From positions 1,277,001 through 1,341,000 of the forward strand of contig JAMWBK010000001.1 in the NCBI GenBank assembly GCA_029953675.1: a DNA stretch of 64,000 bases. The letters are read 5' to 3'. This DNA is from Rhodosorus marinus. Lineage: Eukaryota; Rhodophyta; Stylonematophyceae; Stylonematales; Stylonemataceae. The notes under the pieces are model-generated. The model saw only the letters and a list, made by a program, of their open reading frames with translations. It was not told the DNA's origin and did no database searches. The position numbers were made by a program, and so were the translations under genes. Positions 38,091-48,225 of the stretch are shown in pieces; the stretch's first letter is position 1, and each line of letters opens with the position of its first letter.

Positions 38091-38390
38091 TGTGACGTCC
38101 TGACCTGACATCTGGCTAAACGTATCGGTGAGCTAAAAATAACCAGAATGGGTACAAAAACTGGTAAGGCCAAGATGGCTCGCAGCGGGCAAGATATGGT
38201 ACGGTCTTGGCTAATAATAGTAATCTAGCATACCCAGGTCATGGGTCAGAAGACTATAAATACGAGAGTTACGACCTTCCTTCCTAGAATGAGAGCTAGA
38301 GGGAGCTATCCAAGATAAGAAAAACATAAAAATAGTGGAGGTTTGGGAAAATAACTTGGATCCGGACAGTTGGAAACCTGAATCGTTACA
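38091..38390 (+). repeat. 5' LTR of the gypsy-type element
   Basis: 300 bp, TGTGACGTCC to ATCGTTACA, with a CTATAAATACG promoter-like box near 38255. It differs from the 3' LTR by about six bases, so the insertion is young. TGGTCTCATCGCATG at 38392 is the likely primer-binding site. Confidence 0.92.
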
Positions 38391-38573
38391 TTGGTCTCAT
38401 CGCATGTGTTGCGATTGACGGAACCTGAACCCCGAAACCAGAGGAACTCCTGAAACTTCAGAACCAGAGGAATATCCTATAACACCTTCAAAGACGACGA
38501 CCCAGAAGCAGTTAGCCTATCAACAAACGGCAATTGACCTTTTTAACCAGAGAATCAGAAAACTTGAACGAGA

Positions 38574-39347
38574 ATGGCATCTTTGATAAAGATTCAAGCA
38601 CCGCAGCCTAAGGCATACGATGGCAAGCGGGACGCGCTCGTCATAAGCACCTTCCTGAACAACCTTCGGACTTATTTCAAATTAGCCCGATTGCCCGACA
38701 ACGACGATGACTACAAAATTACTTTGGCGGAGGGTTACCTCACAGGAGACGCCTCCTACTGGTGGTCCCTCATCCCGGACGCGAAAAGACCCCTATACTA
38801 CGCCGGATTTGAGGAAGCGTTAAAATCCCAATTTTACCCGGCTGACGCGAAGATCCGCGCCAAGCAGCAATTGGCACGCGCCGTACAACGCACAACGGTC
38901 GCCGCCTATACAGCGTATTTTAACAAATGCTTGATCCAGGTTGGAGAAATATCAGACTCGGAGAAATTTGATCGCTTCGTGGAAGGGTTGCAACCAGACT
39001 TCAAGAAATATATTTACATTCAAGATATAACCACCTTCGAAGAGGCTCAGGCCCTGGCCCTTAAGATCGAAGGAGCGGACATTGCGAGTTACAGCTCAAA
39101 TTCGCGTAAGGAACAGACGCCCTACGAACAACCAAAACCGGTACCAAGGGCGACTCCTTCTGCGAGCAGACAAACCCGTTCGGGACGTCAATATCCACCA
39201 AGGACGCAAGAGCCCAACCGAAGCAAATATGCGAACATAATCTGTAACTACTGCGGCAAGACGGGCCATACCAAACGCATCTGTTGGGATAATCCTGACC
39301 GAGACATGACGGTCTCGAAATCGGCTCCGCCGCGAAGCAGCAGTTAA
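38574..39347 (+). CDS. gypsy-type Gag, 257 aa
   Basis: ATG start after an untranslated leader. A retrotransposon gag domain (YDGKRDALVISTFLNNLRTY, FVEGLQPDFKKYIY, FEEAQALALKIEG) is followed by a Pro/Arg-rich linker and CNYCGKTGHTKRIC (C-x2-C-x4-H-x4-C) near residue 223. Intact. It forms particles and packages RNA. Confidence 0.88.
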   Translation: MASLIKIQAPQPKAYDGKRDALVISTFLNNLRTYFKLARLPDNDDDYKITLAEGYLTGDASYWWSLIPDAKRPLYYAGFEEALKSQFYPADAKIRAKQQLARAVQRTTVAAYTAYFNKCLIQVGEISDSEKFDRFVEGLQPDFKKYIYIQDITTFEEAQALALKIEGADIASYSSNSRKEQTPYEQPKPVPRATPSASRQTRSGRQYPPRTQEPNRSKYANIICNYCGKTGHTKRICWDNPDRDMTVSKSAPPRSSS

Positions 39348-39416
39348 ACGATACGCAGCAGTAACCGACGCCGCCACTGCTGCAAGAAAAGGCGTCTCGA
39401 TCCAGGGAATAATGAT

Positions 39417-39720
39417 ATGACGGTACCTGGCTTGGTGAATGGTAAGGCCGTTACACTGCTCGTCGATACAGGGAGCAGTCATTCCGTCTTGAGAGGGAGA
39501 CCGAACGTCACTCCAACAATTTCGACTCAACACGGGAAATTGGACACAGCCTACCCGGGCGCGTCAATAGAAATATTGGGCAAGGCCAAAAATGACCTTA
39601 CAACTCGGCGGTCATAGCTTCAATTGGCAACCCTATATTGTGAAGGACGCCGCAAGCCCTGGATACCTAGGAAGAGACTTTCTGAAAAGTCTTAACGCAC
39701 AATTGGATCTCCAGAACTTA
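39417..39720 (+). pseudogene. gypsy protease remnant
   Basis: LLVDTGSSHSVLRG carries the aspartic protease D-T-G. A frameshift near 39590 moves the rest (YIVKDAASPGYLGRDFLKSL) to another frame at 39592-39720. Coding sense ends where the inverted block begins. Confidence 0.75.
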
Positions 39721-40271
39721 CTATCAGGTATCGGCAAAGGTTGTAGCTTTCCTGCTGAGTATCGCAGTGGCTTCTGTTTCTGGCAGACTTCGCAGGTTCG
39801 TAGGACGTCTTCAATATCCCGCTTTAACGTCGGCCAGTAGTATTTCCGCTTTAGTAGACTGATGGTCTTCGTGATTCCGAAATGACCACCCGTAGGTTCC
39901 GTGTGGTAGCTTTCCAAAAGTTCGGGTACCATGGAGTCTGGTATACAGATTCGGTGATGCCGGTACAGGACGTCGCCCCTTCTGATAAAACCTTGCTCCC
40001 GATACTTCGGAGGACTTTGATAGATCTCCGCAAACTCAGGGTCTTCGAGGTACGCCTGCGACCAGTCCACATCGGTCGTGATAGTGGACTCAACCATCTG
40101 TTGCACGGCATGACGACTTAACGCATCCGCAATATTCTCCTTGCCTTTTTTATACTCTATCGTAAAGGAGAAGGGCAACAGCCGGTTGACGTAACGTGCT
40201 TGCCGTTTGGTGAGTTCCTTCTGAGACCGAAGGAACCTCAGCGGGTGGTGGTCCGTCCGAACAGAAGCCAC
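39716..40271 (-). pseudogene. inverted RNase H end and integrase zinc domain
   Basis: Read on the minus strand: VRTDHHPLRFLRSQKELTKR and KKGKENIADALSR (RNase H end), then GGHFGITKTISLLKRKYYWP and RTCEVCQKQKP (H2C2 zinc domain of integrase). These belong directly before the plus-strand integrase core at 40301 but lie in reverse. The frame is still open. Confidence 0.88.
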
Positions 40272-40325
40272 TGCGATACTCAGCAGGAAAGCTACAACCT
40301 TTGCCGATACCTGATAGTAAGTTCC
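39716..40325. repeat. 60-bp inverted repeats bounding the inverted pol block
   Basis: About 39716-39775 and 40262-40322 are reverse complements; both encode QKPLRYSAGKLQPLPIPDSK. The block was inverted with duplication of this segment at both ends. Confidence 0.85.
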
Positions 40326-41407
40326 AATCCATTTCTATGGATTTCATTACGGCCTTACCGACGACCACCGAAGGCTTTGACGCGATCCTTGTCATTGTCG
40401 ATCGGTTCTCCAAATACGCCCGTTTCCTTCCAACAACGACAACGGCGACTGCACAGACAACCGCGAAGTTATTCATGCGTCATTGGATTAGGTTCGCGGG
40501 GGTACCCGAAAATATTGTTTCGGATCGAGATTCAAAATTCACGGGGCATTTTTGGAAGGAATTAATGAGGCTGATGAAGATCCAGCAGAAACTAAGCACG
40601 GCGTATCATCCGCAAACAGACGGACAAACCGAGCGAACGAACCAGACGTTAGAGACATACCTGAGATGTAATTCAACAACCTCGACCTGGGCGACCGACC
40701 TTCCAATTGCAGAGCTAGCTTACAACTGCCAGGCTTCAGACTCAACGCAATTCTCGCCTTTCGAGTTGCTTTATGGCGCGAATCCGAGATTACCTTTTGA
40801 CATCACAGTTCCCGCCAGCGAAAATCCCTCCCGACCACTACCTGAGGCCGCCACAGTTATGATGCAACAACAACAGGACCAACGGTTGCTCGCAAAAGCT
40901 AACCTACGTTACGCCCAAGAATGTCAACGTCATTACTATGATCGAGGAAAGAAGGAGATCAGCTACGAAGTAGGAAATTATGTCCTTTTATCTACACAGA
41001 ATCTCCAACTTCCAGGTTCAAACGTTTTTCGACCCCGATATATTGGACCTTTTAAGATTCTACGAAAAATCGGAGAAGTCGCTTACAAGTTGGATCTGGG
41101 AGGAAAGCAGGACATTCACGACGTTTTCCACGTATCTCTCTCGCGGAAATTTAATGGACCTGAACCAGGAAGTACTCCTAAGACGACAGCGTTTCTACCC
41201 ACCTATTCACAAAGAGAGATTAAGTCAGTACTTGGGCATCGACTGAATGCTGCGCAGCTGGACGAATATTTCGTTTACTTCCAAGGTGAGACCACCGATG
41301 ACTTGAGATGGTTACCTTACCATCAACTACCTCAGAATCAGAATACTCGGAAGCAAATTAGATACTATGTTAACCTTCATAGAGCAGCCTCTTCAGCAAC
41401 CGGGTAG
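40301..41407 (+). CDS. gypsy integrase core and chromodomain-like C-terminus
   Basis: The frame is open from 40301; the first codon of this frame is internal to pol, so it is a fragment rather than a free-standing gene. Integrase core: SMDFITALP and VIVDRFSKYARF (first Asp), IVSDRDSKFTGHFW (second Asp), then AYHPQTDGQTERTNQTLE with Glu as third acidic residue. The C-terminal part has RYIGPFKILRKIGEVAYKLD and HDVFHVSLSRKF, typical of gypsy integrase tails, and ends near a chromodomain-like stretch (DDLRWLPYHQLPQNQ). Confidence 0.85.
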   Translation: MPIPDSKFQSISMDFITALPTTTEGFDAILVIVDRFSKYARFLPTTTTATAQTTAKLFMRHWIRFAGVPENIVSDRDSKFTGHFWKELMRLMKIQQKLSTAYHPQTDGQTERTNQTLETYLRCNSTTSTWATDLPIAELAYNCQASDSTQFSPFELLYGANPRLPFDITVPASENPSRPLPEAATVMMQQQQDQRLLAKANLRYAQECQRHYYDRGKKEISYEVGNYVLLSTQNLQLPGSNVFRPRYIGPFKILRKIGEVAYKLDLGGKQDIHDVFHVSLSRKFNGPEPGSTPKTTAFLPTYSQREIKSVLGHRLNAAQLDEYFVYFQGETTDDLRWLPYHQLPQNQNTRKQIRYYVNLHRAASSATG

Positions 41408-41430
41408 CTCTCTCTTTCAGTGGGGAGGAG

Positions 41431-41730
41431 TGTGACGTCCTGACCTGACATCTGGCTAAACGTGTCGGTGAGCTAAAAATAACCAGAATGGGTACAAAAA
41501 CTGGTAAGGCCAAGATGGCTCGCAGCGGGCAAGATATGGTACGGTCTTGGCTAATAATAGTAATCTAGCATACCCAGGTCATGGGTCAGAAGACTATAAA
41601 TACGAGAGATACGACCTTAATTCCTAGGATGAGAGCTAGAGGGAGGTATCCAAGATAAGAAAAACATAAAAATAGTGGAGGTTTGGGAAAATAACTTGGA
41701 TCCGGACAGTTGGAAACCTGAATCGTTACA
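41431..41730 (+). repeat. 3' LTR of the gypsy-type element
   Basis: 300 bp, same ends as the 5' LTR, followed by ACCTC. Confidence 0.92.
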
Positions 41731-41735
41731 ACCTC

Positions 41736-41849
41736 TACCCACGCTATGACAGCCTGTCTAGTTCTGTAGAAGTAATCATGATTCATTTTTATACATCGTA
41801 AATGGCAGCTTTTTCACGCCGAGTTCTCACGCCGAGTTCTCACGCCGAA
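41736..41849. other. remnant flank of RTX-like copy 1
   Basis: CCACGCTATGACAGCCTGTC to GATTCATT matches 47996-48045 downstream of copy 2, so this is the continuation of the flank interrupted at 34140. Then GAGTTCTCACGCC-type repeats (three) at 41809-41850. Confidence 0.6.
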
Positions 41850-42580
41850 TCCTTTGGGAGCCATCCCGCAAGCCTCGTGGAGTGGCCGGTTGACCAGTTT
41901 GGTGAGGTTAGGAGGCAAGCGCGCGAGGACCGACTCCCCCGGGTCTAAGGGGGAGAAGCACGATTAGCTCCCCGGGCACAGTTGCGAGGTCGCAGCCAAT
42001 GGACCTGCAGTCTTATGTCCTCAAGGAGGGCGGAGACTGGGGCATCTGGCGCACGCACCTGCGGAGTTGGCTCCGCCGATGGATTTCTTTGGAAGGAGGC
42101 TCCCTATCCCTCCGGAGAAGGATTCCGCCTCTTGTTCTCCCTCGAGGAGAGCTCTCCATGGCTGGGAAAATCCTGGATTTTATTTTCCAGAGTCTGGCGC
42201 GTAATCAACGGGACGTCGCTATGTGGGAATTTTGGGGGGTCTTGCCGCGCCTGATTCTGGCACCCACTCACACATCGGAGCGCAGGTGGCGCGTCCGAGA
42301 ATGACTGGCCATGTTCCTGAAGGGGGAATTTGAGTTGTTGCAGCAGAGCTACTTGGCGTCATCCGAGGCATCCGGCCGGAGGACTCGTGCTGGGCCAGCC
42401 TCGCCTAGGACGACTCAAGTGCAGAAATTGGTGGCGGTTGGCGACCTGAGCCGAGCGGCACGGGTCTTTGAGGGTCAGGTGCCTGAGTCCCCTACCACGA
42501 GAGCCTCCACCAGACCGTGTCGGCGTTCTTCCCCTCGTCCGATGTGGACTTGCTCCCCGAATTCGAGGCATTTTTAATAG
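41850..42580 (+). pseudogene. family B relative (B2): ORF1 end and ORF2 start
   Basis: Ends ORF1 with GGKRARTDSPGSKGEKHD-stop (41967), keeps the hairpin spacer, and starts ORF2 at ATG 41999 (MDLQSYVLKEGGDWGIWRTH), about 80% like element B. A TGA at 42302-42304 replaces an Arg codon. Homology stops near 42575 (LLPEFEAFL). Confidence 0.8.
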
Positions 42581-43185
42581 GGGTAGGCCAGTCGGAATCA
42601 GGAATGACCGGAGCGGAGCGCTCGGGTCGGTTGGAGGCAGGCCCCGCGGTACTGTGCGGATCCGCGGGGACGGGCACCGGGGGGTATGGGGCAGGCGCGG
42701 AGGCGGAGAAGCGCTCCAAATAGGCGATCAGCAGGGGCAGGCGGTGTTCCTGGGAAGCAGTCACAAGAAGACTCGTCAGTTTCGAGCAGATCCCATGGGC
42801 CAACTCGTCAGCGCAGTCCGTGAGGGTGGCCGCGGTACTAAACCCGCCCACGCTGAGCTCCACGCGCGCTGAGAGAACGGCTCCGTCCGCCGGAATGGGT
42901 GGGAAAACCCCAACCATAACGATTGGAAGGTGTGAAAAACCGATTCCCCCACGAAACCCTCAAAAAGAGAACTTGTTCCCAACGTTTGTAACCAAAGAAA
43001 AACCACCACGACCTCCAAGGGGCGCTAGCAACCCCCAGCACGCACCACACCACTTGAAAATGCGGGGGAAAGGCTGCAGAAAGAAGCGCCTCCCACCGAA
43101 GAACACAATTGCGACGCAAAACCACCAAAAGCCAGCGCACCATACACCCTCACGAAACCAAAAACCGATCCAACAGGCTAAATAA
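42581..43185 (-). pseudogene. B2-type ORF1 start and 5' UTR, inverted
   Basis: Minus strand 42917 to about 42590 encodes MVGVFPPIPADGAVLSARVE and LTSLLVTASQEHRLPLL, parallel to the start of element B ORF1. Upstream (to 43185) resembles its 5' UTR. It joins the preceding plus-strand fragment end to end. Confidence 0.6.
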
Positions 43186-43410
43186 GGGCTTCCGGATTGG
43201 TTGCCAGTCTCTTTGTCGACCTTTGGGAGTCCCAGAGCCGAACCTGTACGGATCCCTTCGGCAAACAGTAGGTGTTTACGTAGAGCTTCAGGGGAGCATT
43301 CCATATGTGCAGATCAGTCATAATCTTCTAACCTTTACAGCACATCTGCTAACACGCCCCTCGAATGATCACCTTGATGTCCAGGCATTTATCACAAATT
43401 GAACGAAACA
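43186..43410 (-). repeat. repeat D, 5' region
   Basis: Shares AATGCTCCCCTGAAGCTCTA (minus) and neighbours with 49670-49885 and 62755-62905 (opposite strand). It is the untranslated start of the element whose endonuclease is at 48763-49331; here a B2 sequence follows it. Confidence 0.7.
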
Positions 43411-43626
43411 GTTGGATATTTTATCGCAAATACGAACACGAGTTGAGTTTACTGGCACGTGTGAGATACTTTTCTATTTAGAAAGATATTTGACTGGAAC
43501 AAATCTCAGGAAGGGGGGGGATGAGGGTCATGTGTTTGAAGATGCTTCGTAAGTTTTTGACTTCGTCTAGCGTACTCCGCCGAGCACACTCGTCGCTGCC
43601 TTACTTCGGTAACCCTGAGGCGAAAA
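43411..43626. other. unassigned
   Basis: AT-rich, no recognised feature. Confidence 0.35.
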
Positions 43627-43890
43627 AAAAGACTAAGCGCGGCGAAGATCGCGCGCCTCCAACATCAAAGCAGCATTCATACGCCACAGCAAGAAACTTA
43701 AACGAGTAGACAACGGGTACAGACGGTCAGGGCGTTCGGGGAACAATTCCCGAAGCCAACGAGAACCAACGGAATCCAGTAAACCCCAAGGACTCAATGA
43801 CCAGAGGTACCCGGCAGAAGCACGAATGCCTGGGGAAGCAAGACCCCCGGCATATTTCAACTCTGTGAGACGTCTCATATTGTAGCGTGG
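43627..43890 (-). mobile_element. family A fragment
   Basis: MRRLTELKYAGGLASPGIRA to MLEARDLRRA-stop on the minus strand, truncated at the ATGAGACG site. No tail is preserved beyond the CTTTTTTTTCG stretch. Confidence 0.75.
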
Positions 43891-43984
43891 CAGCATACAA
43901 TGGTGCCTCATTTTCTACATGAAGTTCTCCTCCTCGGAGATAAAGATCCGGCTCTAAGTACTGGTTGTCAAAAATGCTCCGCGC

Positions 43985-44140
43985 TCTCCCGGACTATACC
44001 GCACATCCATCCTCGGAGTGTCTCCGCGCACTTCAAAACGGTGAACTAGGAAGATGAGGAATGTGAACTGGATTGGGAAGAAGGTTAAATGGTTTAGGAG
44101 ACCTTGACCAAGCAAGACACAGGGGGGAATTTCACTCCCG
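43985..44140. repeat. repeat D, 3' region
   Basis: GAACTAGGAAGATGAGGAAT to GACACAGGGGGG matches 48345-48420, 53735-53820 and, inverted, 63215-63300. It is part of the 3' UTR of the D element. Confidence 0.6.
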
Positions 44141-44372
44141 GATTCCGGAAAAAGTTAACCAGTACGAAAATACTACCTTTACTTTTTATACGTTTTTTAA
44201 TTCATATACACCAATAATAACGACCTTACATTCATGGGGGAATATGAATGGTGAATCTGCGTAATAAATCTCTTTTATTGGTCATAACTGTTTCATATAA
44301 TTTTATATTTTTGTAGGTCCCAGCAGCTCAAGGGAACCGCTGGCTCTCTCCATTCCTCCAAACTTTCCCGCT

Positions 44373-44680
44373 TGAATGAATATGTTTAATCGGGTGACTG
44401 AAAGAAAAGCTCTTGAGGGGAAACGCGTTGGAGTACGCGCGGCCGAAGACCGCGCGCCTCCAACTTCAAAGTAGCGTTCAAACGCCACACACAGCAAGAA
44501 ACTTAGACTGGTAAGTAACCGAGGAGAGGCGGTCAGGGCGTTCGCGGAACAGCTCCCGAAGCCAACGAGAAACAACGGAATCCATAAACCCAAAACACTC
44601 AACTCGATCCAGAGGTGCCAGGTGATCAGCGAGAGGCGAAACACGGATGCCAGGGGAAGACAAAGCCCCTGCTAATGCGT
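44373..44680 (-). mobile_element. family A fragment in block I
   Basis: Tail GAATGAATATGTTTAATCGG, then MNAT/FERYFEVGGARSS-type decayed end and RVSPLADHLAPLDRVECFGF. Twin of 54557-54850, so it predates the block duplication. Confidence 0.75.
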
Positions 44681-46395
44681 GCTTCCGACTCAAGAACCCA
44701 AGACTAAGGTGGTTAAAAAGCGTTGCAAGCCGGCGGAAGTCAAGCCTCGGTTGGCATGCCGTGACTATACAGTCTGGGCTCAGGTCACTACTAATCAGTA
44801 TTGGGTGTATTTTTGACCAGAGAACGAGGTTTTGGGGGTAAGACTGATTGAAACGGTCTTAATTCATTCGCGTGATCGAGATATTTGAGTGCTTACACGA
44901 GCGCACATTGTGTGCCTGTAGGAGTGCGGAAGGAAAGCAATACCCGGGAGGAGGCTTGTATCCTGTTAAGGTGTTTGGGATCGTGGAGTACAAAACGATA
45001 GCAAGAAGGCCTGGCTGTTCCCTCTCAGATTTGGTTTTTCAAGTTCTGACCTTGGCATGGTCGGTGCCCCTGAGCGCCTTGATAGGCACAGGGGAGAACC
45101 AAATCTCTAAGGACAGCAGTTGAACGTTTTCCGTTCCAAAGGTGTCCCTGGAACCCGGTTGATGGGAAAGTCGAACCAAAGCTATTCACTCTCGCCCCTG
45201 TCTCTGGTGCTCATCGGGGAACTGGAAATCCAGTGCTCCCTTCTCATTTGAAGATTACCTTGTACAGCTTTCTTAAGAGTCTAGTCCATCAGATCAATAT
45301 TCTGACAGGGGATGTAACCTTTCGGGGTACAGTATGGCTAGAGAACAGCCATCTTACCCCTCTGAAGAATTCCCATTAGCATCCTGTCTTCATTGTACTA
45401 AAGAGGATCGATTCTAGTCAAATGGGAGCATATTTATACTCCGGTGCTAGATCATGTTCAACCCTTATCTAGATTAAAATCGTTGAGATTTTAGCCCTCC
45501 TCGAACTAAAAATGTGAAAGAATACGACTTATCTGCCCTAGATCAACCCCAGAGTTGTCATGCCTTTGGTAGTACATTCGATGTAACAGTTCACCTTGTC
45601 GATGGTGCTCCTCCGGTGACCAACGGTCACACTTCTGGCCGTTTTAACAATTGTGCTACAATTAACGTGCTCCCACGGACGGCGTCTCACGGACACTCCC
45701 GGGTCTGAGTTAAAACAACTCAACTCACAGTCCTTTGTCAGCCCCCGCTGACATTCTCGCTTGACGACTCGGCCGTTATCGGTCTCTATCATCGACACCG
45801 CCGCTGCCATCAAAACTGGTGACTGCGTTCGTTTTGTGGAACACCCTGCTGACCGTACCACGCGCAGTTGTTGCTGTTGCCAGCCGTTCAGTCTTCTCCT
45901 CTCTTGATTTAACAGGTATGCAAACGCCAGTGGCCACCAACCTAGGGCTTCCTTCCTTAGGTAGGTCATCAGTACGAGGATTCATCAATATTTAGCTGAA
46001 CCCTCCACTTTGGCTTGCACGCTTTTGTTCCTCGCCCCCAGTGAACTGTCCCTAACTTGAATTTTGCGGACCTGCCTCGTATTGCTACTGGTTAAGTTAG
46101 TAAAACGAGAAAAAAAAAGTGCACTAACAAGATCGGCTCTACCACCAAGGCAGTCTATTTATACGCGAAGGTTAGGTATCGTTCAACCCACACCTAGACT
46201 AAACCTTCGCGCTTCTAGCCCCTGGAGAACTATAAATGCCAATAATACGAATCTTTTGTCCTAAACTGAAAACCGAAATTGACATTGTTTTAGCGCCTGC
46301 TGCCTTGCTTAGTACATTCTACATTTTACTTCCCAGTGCTGCATTGGGATAAACTCTTTCATTAACCATAATACGAATCCGTCCGGGGACTAACA
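44681..46395. other. non-coding part of block I
   Basis: No gene. Matches 54850-58583 minus the later insertions. Short frames (45514-45708, 45538-45969 minus) are not conserved as proteins. Confidence 0.5.
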
Positions 46396-46397
46396 AA

Positions 46398-46495
46398 ATG
46401 AATGAATTGGTTTAATCGGAGGCTGAAAAAAAACGCCGAGCGGAAAAAAGAGACTAGGCGCGGCGGAGATCGCGCGCCTGCAAGCATCAAAGCAA
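46398..46495 (-). mobile_element. 100-bp family A remnant upstream of RTX-like copy 2
   Basis: Tail and last codons of A, 45 bp before the TATA box. Also present before copy 3 (58584-58686) but not before copy 1, nor in the truncated fourth promoter at 61190. Confidence 0.8.
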
Positions 46496-46541
46496 CATTG
46501 TGAGTTGCAACATTTCCGAGGCAATTCCGATATGGACTGTC

Positions 46542-46549
46542 TATATAAG
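46542..46549 (+). promoter_or_regulatory. TATA box of RTX-like copy 2
   Basis: TATATAAG, 132 bp before the ATG, in the promoter shared by the paralogues. Confidence 0.75.
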
Positions 46550-46673
46550 CTTGTCCGGAGGCAACGGTTCCGCTTTCGGCATGACTTTCGCTGTGGATGA
46601 ACGTATCTAGGTCTAGGCCAAAAGGCACTTGAAGCATTGAGGAAAGGACGGGTTGCGGAAGACCAAAAGAAAA

Positions 46674-47651
46674 ATGATGGGCGGAAAAGTGATCTTTCTT
46701 CTGCTCCTGGTGGTCATCAGTATTGGCGTTGCACAAGACACATGTGCTTCATTCGAACTTCCTGAACCCACAGCGGTTAGACCAAACGGCGAGCCAACGA
46801 CTTCTACCAAGCGGGCCATTTGGGGCGATAAATACTGCCGGAAGTTGACGCTGCCGGAGCTGGATGGAAACGTGCCGGTCGTGTGTGTAAACACTAAGAT
46901 GATCGATGAAGATACTACCTGCCTAAAGATGAGGCTGCGAAACGTTGGATTGTCCTTTGTGAAGTCCCTCAAGATTGGCGTGCATCCAGATTGCGCCATG
47001 GTTCCTCCTGCCGATGGGAACCCGAGGAGGTTCCAAAGGCAGAGACTTGGAAACAATTTAGCGAACGGACAAGTCATAAGCTCAGTGAAGCTCTGTTTCG
47101 ACAAAATCCCAGCGACACAATCGTGCTGTGGGACAACTCGGTGTTTGGTGATGGAAGCAACTATTGATGTCGATGGAGTGGACACGACAGTAGAAATCGA
47201 TGACCCTAGATGTGGCGAGGAACCGACGTGTCCATACTACATCGGCTGTCCAAACGTGATCGACCAAGAGTCAGACACGAGACGGGGTGTTAAATACTTT
47301 TATGGCACAGATTCCGACGATGTACTACTTCTACCTGATGTCCCGTACACGCGGAGCTTTTCCTACGACGGTAGAGACGTAGTTCTTGGCGGCAACGGAA
47401 ACGATGTTGTGTTCGTCGGGGGAGGAGAGAATACTATGAAAGGGGGCTTGGGCAACGACCAGTTTTTTGCCGATGAGGACGGAGTAAACAGAGTTTACCT
47501 CGGTGGCGGCACTGATGCATTTGGCCCCTTCCTTGACGGTGGTGCAACTCCAGACTACTATTATGGAGGCCAGGGGAATGACGTTTACTTCTCTTACAAT
47601 CTGGATTACAACGATGTTGTCCAAAGTTTTGATGGCCCGATCTCGTCGTAG
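46674..47651 (+). CDS. secreted Cys-rich protein with RTX-like repeats, paralogue 2, 325 aa
   Basis: Same architecture as copy 1: signal peptide (KVIFLLLLVVISIGVAQ), Cys-rich region (QSCCGTTRC, EEPTCPYYIGCP), and RTX-like LGGNGNDVV, GGLGNDQFF, GGQGNDVYF. Start at ATG 46674 by comparison with copy 1. It ends GPISS-stop, probably the ancestral end. Differences from copy 1 are scattered and keep all Cys and Gly/Asp repeat positions, which suggests selection. Confidence 0.88.
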   Translation: MMGGKVIFLLLLVVISIGVAQDTCASFELPEPTAVRPNGEPTTSTKRAIWGDKYCRKLTLPELDGNVPVVCVNTKMIDEDTTCLKMRLRNVGLSFVKSLKIGVHPDCAMVPPADGNPRRFQRQRLGNNLANGQVISSVKLCFDKIPATQSCCGTTRCLVMEATIDVDGVDTTVEIDDPRCGEEPTCPYYIGCPNVIDQESDTRRGVKYFYGTDSDDVLLLPDVPYTRSFSYDGRDVVLGGNGNDVVFVGGGENTMKGGLGNDQFFADEDGVNRVYLGGGTDAFGPFLDGGATPDYYYGGQGNDVYFSYNLDYNDVVQSFDGPISS

Positions 47652-48225
47652 ATGGGTAGGAGGAGGTTATTGTTCTCAGAGGTTTAGTATAAACCACGGA
47701 ATGTGTCCCTTACGAAAACTAAAACAAGGGGAGAAGGTAGAGGACCCCCCTCAATGAGATATCAGAAAAGCCCCTGATCGCAAATTTCTTTTGAGCGGGC
47801 GATTCAGGTGCTATCGCATTCACTGCCAGCTGCCCATTACAGCTCCAGAGAATCCTATTGATTCCTTTGCCGCTGCCGACCCCAAAGCGTCATTTTCCCG
47901 GATGACAACGATGTTGTCAAAAAATTTGTTAACAAGTAAAGCCACAAACACCTGGTTTTGTCCACACAAAGGGAGGCTTTTTTACTTCCTCGACCCACGC
48001 TATGACAGCCTGTCTAGCTCAGTAGAAGTAATAATGATTCATTGATACATTGTAAGTGCTCATTACCCTCCTGTCCACAGTCGATTCAATTGATAGTGGT
48101 CGGGAAAAAGCGCTTTTGATGGGGTAAACAGTGCAGGAAATGGAAGTTCTTAGAGGGTTAAAGAGATTCGTAGCCACGCACACGCCGTTACCTTTTACTA
48201 AAGCAATCCCTCTAAGATCATCCGT
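47652..48225. other. 3' flank of RTX-like copy 2
   Basis: Conserved with the flanks of copies 1 and 3. ACACAAAGGGAGGCTTTTTT near 47965 appears inverted at 34105-34130. No gene. Confidence 0.5.

Larger units (their letters stand above)
38091..41730 (+). mobile_element. Ty3/gypsy-type element with an inverted pol block
   Basis: Two 300-bp LTRs, target duplication ACCTC (38086-38090 and 41731-41735), gag, protease, then an inverted RNase H/integrase zinc-domain block, then integrase core on the plus strand, purine tract CAGTGGGGAGGAG and 3' LTR. The reverse transcriptase is missing. It is non-autonomous despite its youth. Confidence 0.92.
44141..48060. repeat. segmental duplication, block I
   Basis: Colinear with 54320-60100 (block II). 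It includes a family A fragment, a gene-free stretch, a 100-bp A remnant, and RTX-like gene copy 2. Block I lacks the A1 (53832) and B (56140, 57535) insertions of block II, so it gives the empty sites. Confidence 0.8.

Noticed and set aside
42492-42872. plus-strand Arg/Gly frame 42468-42872
   Set aside because: It is antisense to the B2 ORF1 start, which is supported by homology.
41850-43185. twin-priming inversion
   Set aside because: Twin priming would join the upstream ends of the two pieces; here the downstream ends meet.
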